A DNA stretch of 34,990 nucleotides from contig CAJXHE010000012.1 in assembly GCA_913051865.1 (NCBI GenBank), positions 1 to 34,990 of the forward strand, read 5' to 3'. Shown piece by piece: positions 8,128 through 15,544 of the stretch (the stretch's first letter is position 1; each line of letters starts with the position of its first letter). The notes beneath the pieces were generated by a model that did no database searches, was not told the DNA's origin, and saw only the letters and a list, made by a program, of their open reading frames with translations. The DNA is from an uncultured Flavobacteriales bacterium (GTDB taxonomy: Bacteria > Bacteroidota > Bacteroidia > Flavobacteriales_D > Sanyastnellaceae). Position numbers and translations under genes: made by a program.

Positions 8128-10655
8128 GAGCATTTTTGCTTGCGATAGCCCTTGTGCTACCGTGTTTTCTTTCTTTAGGTCAATCGCATGATCGGAGTGC
8201 TCTCGAAGTGCTAGATTTAAGTATACCACAAGAATATCGCATAGGAGGTATTACTGTTTTAGGAGCAGAATACACAGATGTGCAGGCCATCAAGTTATTT
8301 AGTGCACTTCAAATTGGCGCGTCAATTACAATTCCAGGTGAGATGCTTGGGGACGCGATCAAGAGTCTTTGGAATCAGGATCTTTTTGCAGATATCAGCA
8401 TCGAGGCAGCTGAACTAAGGGACCGTGATGTATATCTGATCATTCGTGTGAAAGAATTGCCTCGCCTTACAAGATACAGCATTGCAGGAGTGAATAGATC
8501 GGAGCAGGAAACGGTTCGAGGGAAGATTGATTTCACCACGGGCCGGATCGTCAATGAAAACGTCCTGGCAGTCGCTACTAAACGTATTAAAGATCATTAT
8601 CGTGACAAGGGCTTTCTAGACATCGATGTGGATATTGTCCAAGAGGTCGATTCGACGTTTTCAAATGGCACGATTGTGAGAGTGAATATAGACAAGGGAA
8701 CAAAAATTAAGGTAGACCAGATTACGCTTAATGGTATTCATGCGTTTGAGACTGACAAAGTCAAACGTAAAATGAAATCCACCAAAGAAAAGAAGTGGTG
8801 GAGATTTTACAAGTCATCTAAATACATCCCGAAGGATTTCGAAACGGATCAACAGGCGATTATTGCCTTGTATAACAATGAGGGCTATAGAAATGCAAGA
8901 ATTACAAACGATTCCATCTATAGAACTGAGGAAGGACTTGTCGCACTGACACTCGATATCGAAGAGGGAAATCAATTCCGTTTTGGAAATATATCTTTTA
9001 CGGGGAACACAAAATATCGATCCACCCAACTCGATTCAATATTAGGGATACGTAAAGGTGATGTTTACTCTCTCTCACACCTTGAGACGCGTGTGTTTAT
9101 GGATCCAAAGGGAATGGATTTGAGTTCTCTTTACCAAGACGATGGTTACCTCACGTTTCGAGCGATGCCTATCGAACAAAGGGTAGAAAATGATACGATC
9201 GATATTGAGGTGCGAATGATGGAGGGTCAGCAATTTCGAATCGGAAAGATTCTTGTAGAAGGAAATACGAAGACAAACGATCATGTTATTTATCGTGAAA
9301 TTCGAACGCGCCCAGGTGATTTATTCAGTCGTACAGATATCATTAGAACACAGCGTGAGCTTTCTCAATTAAACTACTTTAACCCTGAGGCCTTTGGAAT
9401 CAATCCGATTCAACATCCAGAGACTGGAACAGTGGATATCGAATATAAAGTTGAGGAAAAACCATCGGACCAAATAGAGCTGAGTGGAGGCTGGGGCGGG
9501 GGGCGTGTTGTGGGTTCTCTCGGACTGACCTTCACAAATTTCTCATCCAAGAAAATGTTTAAAAGGGATTCGTGGCGTCCCATTCCTACAGGAGATGGTC
9601 AGAGCGTAAGTATACGTGCTCAGTCAAACGGGCTCTATTTTCAGAGTTACAACATGAGCTTTGTTGAGAGTTGGTTAGGGGGTAAAGAACCCACTTCTCT
9701 CAGTGTAGCTCTGTCGAAATCGGTACAATCAAATGGGCAACCCAAACGTATCGATGGTGAAATTAATGAGTTACGTAATTCCCTTGAAATCATCGGGGTC
9801 AAAATCGGATTGGGGAAAAGGTTGAAAAAGCCAGACGACTGGTTCCTATTCCGCTCCTCACTGTCATACCAAAATTTCAACCTCGATAATTTCGGTTCAT
9901 TCTTCAGCTTCTCCAACGGTAGAGCGAACAACCTTGCCGCGAACATTTCTCTAGGACGAAACTCGATAAGCGACCCGATATATCCAACTTGGGGTTCAAA
10001 TGTAGAGGTAAGTGTTACAGCAACGGTTCCATACAGTATGTTTAGACCAGAGGGCTATTATGAAGGCCTTTCTCTTGAAGAACAATATAAGTGGGTGGAG
10101 TACCACAAATGGAAATTCAAAGCAGAATGGTATACGCCATTGTCACGCAGTGGAGGAGAGAATCCAAGAACGCTGGTGCTTAAAGTTGCTGCCGGGGTGG
10201 GGCTCATAGGTCAGTATGACCGAGCTGTCCCCCTCTCTCCATTTGAAAGATTTTACCTTGGGGGTGTCTTTTTAAGTGGATATACACTGGACGGAAGAGA
10301 AATCATCAACTTGCGCGGATACGATGATCTGTCCTTGACATCTCCCAATGCAAACACGGGCGCTCCTGTCGTTGCCAAGTACTCGGCTGAACTTCGCTAT
10401 CCTTTATCCACGAACCCAAGTGCAACGATCTTCACTCTTGCCTTCCTAGAGGGGGGGCAAACTTGGCAGGACGCACGCGCCTTTAATCCTTTTCAGGTCT
10501 ATAGATCTGCTGGCGTTGGACTGAGAATATTCCTGCCAATGTTCGGTCTTTTGGGACTAGACTATGGTTGGAGACTGGACGATGTTGAGGCAGTCCCAAC
10601 GATGTCGAGAGGTCAATTCCACTTTAGTATGGGAATGAATATGGGTGAACTATAA
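8124..10655 (+). CDS. bamA: Outer-membrane assembly factor BamA (Omp85 family)
   Basis: The core insertase of the beta-barrel assembly machine. The 843-residue protein has a signal peptide (1-19, ending SLGQ), an N-terminal periplasmic part with several POTRA repeats (about residues 35-450; recurring I..I.V.GN(T/R)K and turn patterns), and a C-terminal 16-strand Omp85 barrel from about 470. The barrel keeps the Omp85 loop motif LRGY (about nt 10311-10322), which reaches into the barrel lumen. Length is close to usual. The C-terminal strand does not finish with an aromatic residue but with a few extra residues after FHFSMGM. It is translationally coupled to uppS (ATGA) and followed by two Skp-type chaperones, the expected partners for outer-membrane protein delivery. 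Confidence 0.96.
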   Translation: MRAFLLAIALVLPCFLSLGQSHDRSALEVLDLSIPQEYRIGGITVLGAEYTDVQAIKLFSALQIGASITIPGEMLGDAIKSLWNQDLFADISIEAAELRDRDVYLIIRVKELPRLTRYSIAGVNRSEQETVRGKIDFTTGRIVNENVLAVATKRIKDHYRDKGFLDIDVDIVQEVDSTFSNGTIVRVNIDKGTKIKVDQITLNGIHAFETDKVKRKMKSTKEKKWWRFYKSSKYIPKDFETDQQAIIALYNNEGYRNARITNDSIYRTEEGLVALTLDIEEGNQFRFGNISFTGNTKYRSTQLDSILGIRKGDVYSLSHLETRVFMDPKGMDLSSLYQDDGYLTFRAMPIEQRVENDTIDIEVRMMEGQQFRIGKILVEGNTKTNDHVIYREIRTRPGDLFSRTDIIRTQRELSQLNYFNPEAFGINPIQHPETGTVDIEYKVEEKPSDQIELSGGWGGGRVVGSLGLTFTNFSSKKMFKRDSWRPIPTGDGQSVSIRAQSNGLYFQSYNMSFVESWLGGKEPTSLSVALSKSVQSNGQPKRIDGEINELRNSLEIIGVKIGLGKRLKKPDDWFLFRSSLSYQNFNLDNFGSFFSFSNGRANNLAANISLGRNSISDPIYPTWGSNVEVSVTATVPYSMFRPEGYYEGLSLEEQYKWVEYHKWKFKAEWYTPLSRSGGENPRTLVLKVAAGVGLIGQYDRAVPLSPFERFYLGGVFLSGYTLDGREIINLRGYDDLSLTSPNANTGAPVVAKYSAELRYPLSTNPSATIFTLAFLEGGQTWQDARAFNPFQVYRSAGVGLRIFLPMFGLLGLDYGWRLDDVEAVPTMSRGQFHFSMGMNMGEL

Positions 10656-10733
10656 CAATGATTGGCATTAAATTACGTTAACAGTTAAGCAAGCACGCAC
10701 TGCTTTATTAACTTCGCAAAGAATTATTTCAAG

Positions 10734-11438
10734 ATGTCACGACTTTTTTCAACATATAAATTTGCCACAGCATGTTTGGCAATAGCGATTTTGTCCTTTG
10801 CGCCTCAAGCTGCAAATGCGCAAAAATTCGCATATATTGACTCGGACTATGTTCTTCTACACATGCCTGATTACGCGACTGCGCAGCAAGAGCTTAACAC
10901 GTATGCGATTGACTGGCAGGCAGAGATTGAGGCCAAGCTTGAGGCTGCAGATCGTCTAGAAGTCGCTTATCGTGCTGAACGTGTCCTCCTTACTAAGGAA
11001 ATGCGTGTCAAACGAGAACAAGAAATTATTAAAAAACGTGGGGAAGCAAAAGAAATGCAAAAGCAGAAGTTCGGTGTTGAGGGAGAGCTTTTCTTAAAAC
11101 GGCAAGAGCTGATAGAACCGATTCAACTTAGTATTTTTGAATCACTGAAAGATATTGCTGGGGGGTCTGGATACATGGTTGTGTTCGACAAATCAAATCA
11201 GAGCAACATGCTTTACACAAACCCAAAATATGATATCTCAGACCGTCTCATTAAAAAGCTTGGCTTTGTGCCAGGAGAAACAATCGAGGTAGAAAAGGAT
11301 GAAAAAGGTGATGGAGGTGCTGTTGGAAGAGGTCAAGATGCTATTAATAACGCCCGTGAAAGTGCAAAAAATGCTGGTCGTTCAACCATGGACAGAGCAC
11401 GAGGTGGGTCAGGTGGATCAAAAACACCAAAACAATAA
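10734..11438 (+). CDS. Periplasmic OmpH/Skp-family chaperone, long form
   Basis: Skp-type chaperones hold unfolded outer-membrane proteins in the periplasm and pass them to BamA. The 234-residue protein has a signal peptide (about 1-29, ending ANAQ), then KFAYIDSDYVLLHMPDY, the conserved start of the OmpH fold. A long charged coiled coil follows (about 50-125), then the closing strand YMVVFDKSNQ. Unlike its neighbour it has an extra C-terminal tail of about 55 residues that is rich in Gly, Lys, Arg and Asp (about nt 11275-11438) and likely disordered. It lies 78 bases after bamA; that gap shows no clear hairpin and only a one-mismatch TAnnTTTG box (10709-10716). Confidence 0.9.
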   Translation: MSRLFSTYKFATACLAIAILSFAPQAANAQKFAYIDSDYVLLHMPDYATAQQELNTYAIDWQAEIEAKLEAADRLEVAYRAERVLLTKEMRVKREQEIIKKRGEAKEMQKQKFGVEGELFLKRQELIEPIQLSIFESLKDIAGGSGYMVVFDKSNQSNMLYTNPKYDISDRLIKKLGFVPGETIEVEKDEKGDGGAVGRGQDAINNARESAKNAGRSTMDRARGGSGGSKTPKQ

Positions 11439-11464
11439 TCTCTTAAATGCAATCAAATAATTTT

Positions 11465-11959
11465 ATGAAACAATTCTTACTACTTTTCGGCTTAATCGGC
11501 CTAATGTCATTTGGAGCTTTGGCTCAAAAATTTGGTCACATTGACGCACAAAATTTATTACTGAACCTTCCGGAGCGTGCCGCAGCGCAAGCTTCAATTG
11601 AGACTTCAGCAATGGAATTTGAGAAAGAAATGACACGAATGCAGGAAGATCTTCAAACAAAATACGCTGAATATCAGGCAAAAGCTGAGACTTGGCCTGC
11701 AGCGATACGTGAGTCAAAAGAACGTGAGATTCAAAGTTTGGACCAAGGTCTTCAAGAGTTTGGGACTACTGTGCAAGCAGAGCTTTCGGGACTTGAGGAG
11801 TCACTTCTCTCACCAATGATAAGCCGTGTTCGCGATGCAATTGAAGCTGTCGGTTCAGAGCACGGGTTCACTTATATTTTTGACTCGAGCATGGGTGCTA
11901 CCCTTTACAACGGGGGTGAAGATGTTACCGACCTTGTGCGCACCAAGCTCGGAATGTAA
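11465..11959 (+). CDS. Periplasmic OmpH/Skp-family chaperone, short form
   Basis: A second OmpH/Skp protein in tandem with the first. From the chosen ATG it has 164 residues: signal peptide MKQFLLLFGLIGLMSFGALA, then QKFGHIDAQNLLLNLPE, a coiled coil, and FTYIFDSSMG near the C-terminus. An ATG at 11447 is also in frame and would add MQSNNF; I prefer 11465 because it gives a standard signal peptide. The two chaperones share the opening strand and overall plan but differ widely in between, and this one lacks the basic tail. Tandem ompH genes after bamA are common in Bacteroidota and suggest hetero- or alternative trimers. The murI TTG lies six bases after the stop. Confidence 0.9.
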   Translation: MKQFLLLFGLIGLMSFGALAQKFGHIDAQNLLLNLPERAAAQASIETSAMEFEKEMTRMQEDLQTKYAEYQAKAETWPAAIRESKEREIQSLDQGLQEFGTTVQAELSGLEESLLSPMISRVRDAIEAVGSEHGFTYIFDSSMGATLYNGGEDVTDLVRTKLGM

Positions 11960-11965
11960 AACTGC

Positions 11966-12775
11966 TTGAGCAGTTTACGTCCCATAGGTGTATTTGATTC
12001 TGGTATAGGTGGTCTTACCGTTGCCCGTGCAATTCATGACCTTCTTCCAGAGGAGCCTATCCTGTATTTTGGAGATACGGCTCACCTTCCATATGGAGAG
12101 AAATCACCTGAGTTAATACAAAGATATTCAACGAGAATAGCGAGACATTTGGTGAAAAGTGGGTGCAAAGCAATTGTCGTTGCTTGTAACTCCGCTTCAA
12201 GTAACGCGCTCCAGGCAATCATCTCAGAAGTAGGTCCAAAGATTCCAGTCATCGATATGGTGACTCCTGTAGTGAAACACTTAAGTCACAATTGCATCGA
12301 GGCCTGCCAGGTAGGACTCATAGGCACTCGCGCGACAATTGCTTCAGGACTCTACCACCGTTGCTTTAATGATCTAAGTTCCAATGTTGAATTAATCTCT
12401 AAAGCAACCCCCCTCCTTGCTTCAGCGATAGAAGAAGGATTCTTCAACGACAGTATCCCTCAAGCGGTATTGGATGCGTATTTTTCAGATAACACCTTTA
12501 ATAATATCGATTCGATCATACTGGGATGTACCCACTACCCACTCATTAAAAGTGAAGTAAAAAACTTACTTCCTTCGAGAGTCTCAGTCATTGATTCACC
12601 ATCCATTGTGGCTGAAACATTGAAATCCGTATTAACTGAAATAGAAGAAATAGAGCACGTATCAAATCAACTGGAGGGACATCATTTTCAAGTTTCGGAT
12701 CTCACTGAGAACTTCAAGTTTAGTGCCCGTCATTTCTTTGGCGACGACCTTACATTGGAAGAGGTGGTGTTATAA
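11966..12775 (+). CDS. murI: Glutamate racemase
   Basis: MurI interconverts L- and D-glutamate without a cofactor, supplying D-Glu for the peptidoglycan stem peptide. The 269-residue protein has IGVFDSGIGGLTV at the N-terminus and both catalytic cysteines: C74 in VACNSAS and C188 in ILGCTHYPLI. The start must be the TTG at 11966. The next upstream in-frame codon triplets lead directly into a stop, and the conserved IGVFDSG strand begins six residues after the TTG with no other start codon between. It follows the second ompH gene by six bases and its end overlaps the convergent carbonic-anhydrase-like gene by six bases. Confidence 0.96.
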   Translation: MSSLRPIGVFDSGIGGLTVARAIHDLLPEEPILYFGDTAHLPYGEKSPELIQRYSTRIARHLVKSGCKAIVVACNSASSNALQAIISEVGPKIPVIDMVTPVVKHLSHNCIEACQVGLIGTRATIASGLYHRCFNDLSSNVELISKATPLLASAIEEGFFNDSIPQAVLDAYFSDNTFNNIDSIILGCTHYPLIKSEVKNLLPSRVSVIDSPSIVAETLKSVLTEIEEIEHVSNQLEGHHFQVSDLTENFKFSARHFFGDDLTLEEVVL

Positions 12776-13309
12776 AATTTGCTTGCCACCTCTGAACCAT
12801 CCCGCGTATTCGACGTATCGATCTGCAGTAGCACTCAAATGCTCAGCTAGTTCAGATTTCACGGGACCTCTGCGCTTGGCCGGAACTCCTGCAAATAAAG
12901 TGTGTGGTGGAATATCGGTTCCTTCAAGCACCACTGCACCAGCTGCAACAACTGATCCCTCACCTACCACAACATTGTCCATCACAACGGCACTCATCCC
13001 TATAAGTGCACCCTTGCAAACTCTAGCACCATGAACAACGGCGTTGTGACCAATGCTGACTCTATCCTCAAGAACGGTTTGTGATTTGCCATATGTGCCA
13101 TGTATGATTGCGCCATCTTGGATATTTACTCGCGCTCCGACGGTAATGGATGCGACATCTCCTCTTACTACAGCGCCAAACCATACCGTACTTTCGACGC
13201 CAAGTGTCACTTCTCCAACAATCGTGCAGTTAGGCGCAAGCCAAACGGAATCGTCTATTAAAGGTGATTTTCCTCTTGCAGGAAGGATGAGGGGATGTGG
13301 GGTTTTCAT
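12770..13309 (-). CDS. Gamma-carbonic-anhydrase-like hexapeptide-repeat protein (YrdA/PaaY type)
   Basis: A 179-residue left-handed beta-helix protein of the gamma-carbonic anhydrase family, normally a trimer with metal bound between subunits. The hexapeptide repeats cover about residues 18-135. The metal-binding His set is present: H70 in IHGT, H88 and H93 in IGHNAVVHG with the family's five-residue spacing. The supporting VRGD (49-51) and NIQD (62-65) residues are also present, and the closing PPHTLFAGVPAK motif follows. Many YrdA/PaaY-like members have weak or no measured anhydrase activity, so the reaction is not certain. It is the last gene of the minus-strand run, nine bases after yifB. 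Confidence 0.9.
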   Translation of the reverse strand: MKTPHPLILPARGKSPLIDDSVWLAPNCTIVGEVTLGVESTVWFGAVVRGDVASITVGARVNIQDGAIIHGTYGKSQTVLEDRVSIGHNAVVHGARVCKGALIGMSAVVMDNVVVGEGSVVAAGAVVLEGTDIPPHTLFAGVPAKRRGPVKSELAEHLSATADRYVEYAGWFRGGKQIL

Positions 13310-13318
13310 AATGCGAAT

Positions 13319-14860
13319 TTAACGAAGCCAAGTCGGTCTATCGAACAATCTACCCGCTCCGGCCTCTGCGATGTGCTCAATTTCTATCGTGGGACTATTA
13401 TCTACCAATGCTGCGGTAAGCGCAACATTACGGACATGATTTAATCCCCGATACGAAAGCTTGAGGTTAGCTCTGCATGCGTTGAAGAGGTTTGTGGCTT
13501 CGTTTGTCATCTGTGGTCCGTGCTTTATTCGGTCTTTCCCGACATGTTTTCTATCCCATTTACGAACTCTTGCTACTTTGGCGCGGGCAGAAGACCACGT
13601 AATATTCTGATTTGATGTCGCAAATGATGCCGTGAAATCTTCGTTTTCATGGCCAACTTCAATATGAATAGCAATACGATCGGCAATGGGACCGGAAATT
13701 TTCTTCAGATAGCGTTTTACTTCAGCATCTTGACACGCACATGAGTTTTTACGACCCAAACCTCTTCCACATGGGCATGGATTAAGTGCTGCAATAAGTA
13801 AAGCAGAAGCTGGGAGTTCAGTTGTCCCTGAGGCCCTTACCAATGAAATCGTGTGAGATTCTAAAGGGGACCTGCAAGCCTCTAAAGTACCTCTTGCGAA
13901 TTCTGCAAATTCATCCAAAAAGAGTACCCCATTGTGAGCCAAGCTCCAAGATCCTGGGACAATGCCTCGGGATTTCTGAGTGCGCCATGCACCGATAAGT
14001 CCATTTAAGTTTGTTGATGAATGTGGCGATTGCCAGGGTGGTCGGGAACCGTGTGTATTAAATGCTTGCCCAGCAGCAGCATAGATAGCACCACATTCAT
14101 CTATTTGCTCAGGTGATAGGTCCGGGAGCAGTGAGTGAATACACTTTGCAAGTACTGTTTTTCCTGACCCGGGAGGTCCAAGCATGATTAAGTCGTGCGC
14201 ACCAGCTGCGGCTATTGTGGCGCGACGTTTTGCAGTGTGCTCGCCTTTAATGTTTTCAAATGTGATTTTTCTAGATGAATATACTGATTGCGTCACAGCT
14301 GGATTTTTAGGAGATGCACTCATTTTTATTTTAGGCGTATTCGGGGTCGATTTAAAATACGTAATCAGTTCTTGGAGGTGTGAAAATGTGGAATGTGGAT
14401 AGGTTAATTTTTGGTTGTGGGGGAGAGGTGGTGAAATAAGATGAGAGATGTGATGTTCATCGGACAGTTGGGAGGATATGTTGAGGGCGCTTTCGAAGAT
14501 TGTTGTTTGCCAAGGGCGAATAGATCCATCTAATCCCAACTCTCCAGCAGAAGCAAGAAATGAAAGACTTGATTTAGGGATGATCCCCTGAGAAGCTAAT
14601 ATTGCGAGCGTCACAGGCAAATCATATGCTGTTGATGTTCTAGAGACTTCCGCAGGCGCGATGTTGACAGTAATGGCTTTTCCCGGCCAACGCTGTCCAC
14701 ATGACATCAAAGCCGAACGAATTCTAGCTGAGGAAGCCTTGGCTGCTTGCGAACTGAGTCCTGATATGCGAAATAGAATTCCTCTCTCAATTCTCAATTC
14801 TACGCGCACAAAAGAAGGCGAGCCGGGTGAGCCGGCAAAACCAAAAGTAGATACGATCAT
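13319..14860 (-). CDS. YifB/ComM-family Mg-chelatase-like AAA+ ATPase
   Basis: A 513-residue cytoplasmic ATPase. Residues about 20-125 are the N-terminal Lon-protease-like fold (GLSSQAAKASSARIRSA, ITVNIAPAEV, AYDLPVTLAILASQGI). Residues about 200-400 are the AAA+ module with Walker A GPPGSGKT (228-235), Walker B GVLFLDE (311-317) and the NPCPCG cysteine motif. The C-terminal lid ends in LSYRGLNHVRNVALTAA. In ComM, the family member with a known role, it acts as a hexameric helicase aiding branch migration during natural transformation. The copy is divergent: the usual PHH signature before Walker B reads SPHSS, and the segment at 130-195 is poorly conserved. It lies 14 bases downstream of gmhA. 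Confidence 0.9.
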   Translation of the reverse strand: MIVSTFGFAGSPGSPSFVRVELRIERGILFRISGLSSQAAKASSARIRSALMSCGQRWPGKAITVNIAPAEVSRTSTAYDLPVTLAILASQGIIPKSSLSFLASAGELGLDGSIRPWQTTIFESALNISSQLSDEHHISHLISPPLPHNQKLTYPHSTFSHLQELITYFKSTPNTPKIKMSASPKNPAVTQSVYSSRKITFENIKGEHTAKRRATIAAAGAHDLIMLGPPGSGKTVLAKCIHSLLPDLSPEQIDECGAIYAAAGQAFNTHGSRPPWQSPHSSTNLNGLIGAWRTQKSRGIVPGSWSLAHNGVLFLDEFAEFARGTLEACRSPLESHTISLVRASGTTELPASALLIAALNPCPCGRGLGRKNSCACQDAEVKRYLKKISGPIADRIAIHIEVGHENEDFTASFATSNQNITWSSARAKVARVRKWDRKHVGKDRIKHGPQMTNEATNLFNACRANLKLSYRGLNHVRNVALTAALVDNSPTIEIEHIAEAGAGRLFDRPTWLR

Positions 14861-14874
14861 GTCTTTGGGTGTTG

Positions 14875-15450
14875 TTACGCGAGCGACTTCTCTACGGAAT
14901 CAATCATGGCGTGAATACACTTAATGTGCACTTCTTGTATCCGGTCAGAATAGCCATCCCAAGGAATACGTATTTCGTGAGTCGCTAAAGATTCTTCGGC
15001 AAGTTGTCCACCGTCTTTTCCCGTTAGAGCCACAACATTCATGCCTGCAGATTTGGCTGAACGGGCAGCTTCGATAATGTTTGGACTGTTTCCACTCGTC
15101 GTGATGGCCAGCAAAATATCTCCAGGCCGCCCAAGGGCTTCAACAGCTCTCGAAAACACCTTGTCATATCCATAATCATTTGCAACACACGTGATGTGCG
15201 CAGGACTACTTATTGCGATGGCTGCATATGCGGGTCTGTCTTCTCGAAATCTTCCAGAGAGTTCTTCCGCAAAATGCATAGCATCGCTCATAGATCCACC
15301 GTTTCCGCAACAAAGTATTTTTCCGCCTGAGCGTAGACACTCACTGATGCTGTCAGAAGCAGAATCAATGGATGTGATAAATGGATCATCCTCAATCAAA
15401 CTAGAAAGAAGAGATAATGCTTCTCGAAAATGTGTGCGTGCTACTGACAT
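14875..15450 (-). CDS. gmhA: D-sedoheptulose-7-phosphate isomerase (SIS domain)
   Basis: GmhA converts sedoheptulose 7-phosphate to D-glycero-D-manno-heptose 7-phosphate, the first step of ADP-heptose synthesis for lipopolysaccharide core or glycoprotein sugars. From the ATG at 15450 the protein is 191 residues, against about 192 in E. coli. It matches GmhA from the first helix onward: ILCCGNGGSMSDAMHFAEELSGR, ITCVANDYG, TTSGNS, VALTGKDGG and the C-terminal DRIQEVHIKCIHAMID. The frame is open to an earlier ATG at 15510, but those 20 residues have no counterpart in the family. No heptose kinase or epimerase gene is in the window. Confidence 0.93.
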   Translation of the reverse strand: MSVARTHFREALSLLSSLIEDDPFITSIDSASDSISECLRSGGKILCCGNGGSMSDAMHFAEELSGRFREDRPAYAAIAISSPAHITCVANDYGYDKVFSRAVEALGRPGDILLAITTSGNSPNIIEAARSAKSAGMNVVALTGKDGGQLAEESLATHEIRIPWDGYSDRIQEVHIKCIHAMIDSVEKSLA

Positions 15451-15544
15451 AACATCTAAGGTATGGGGTAAAAGGGATACGTTCAACATGTTGCGAAAGT
15501 GCAACAACAAAGACGCATTTTTATTTTGACTTTACGGTCGTGCT

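Noticed and set aside
15489-15506. TGTTGC/GCAACA inverted repeat between dsbD and gmhA as terminator
   Set aside because: Six-base stem with a six-base loop and no T run in either useful direction.
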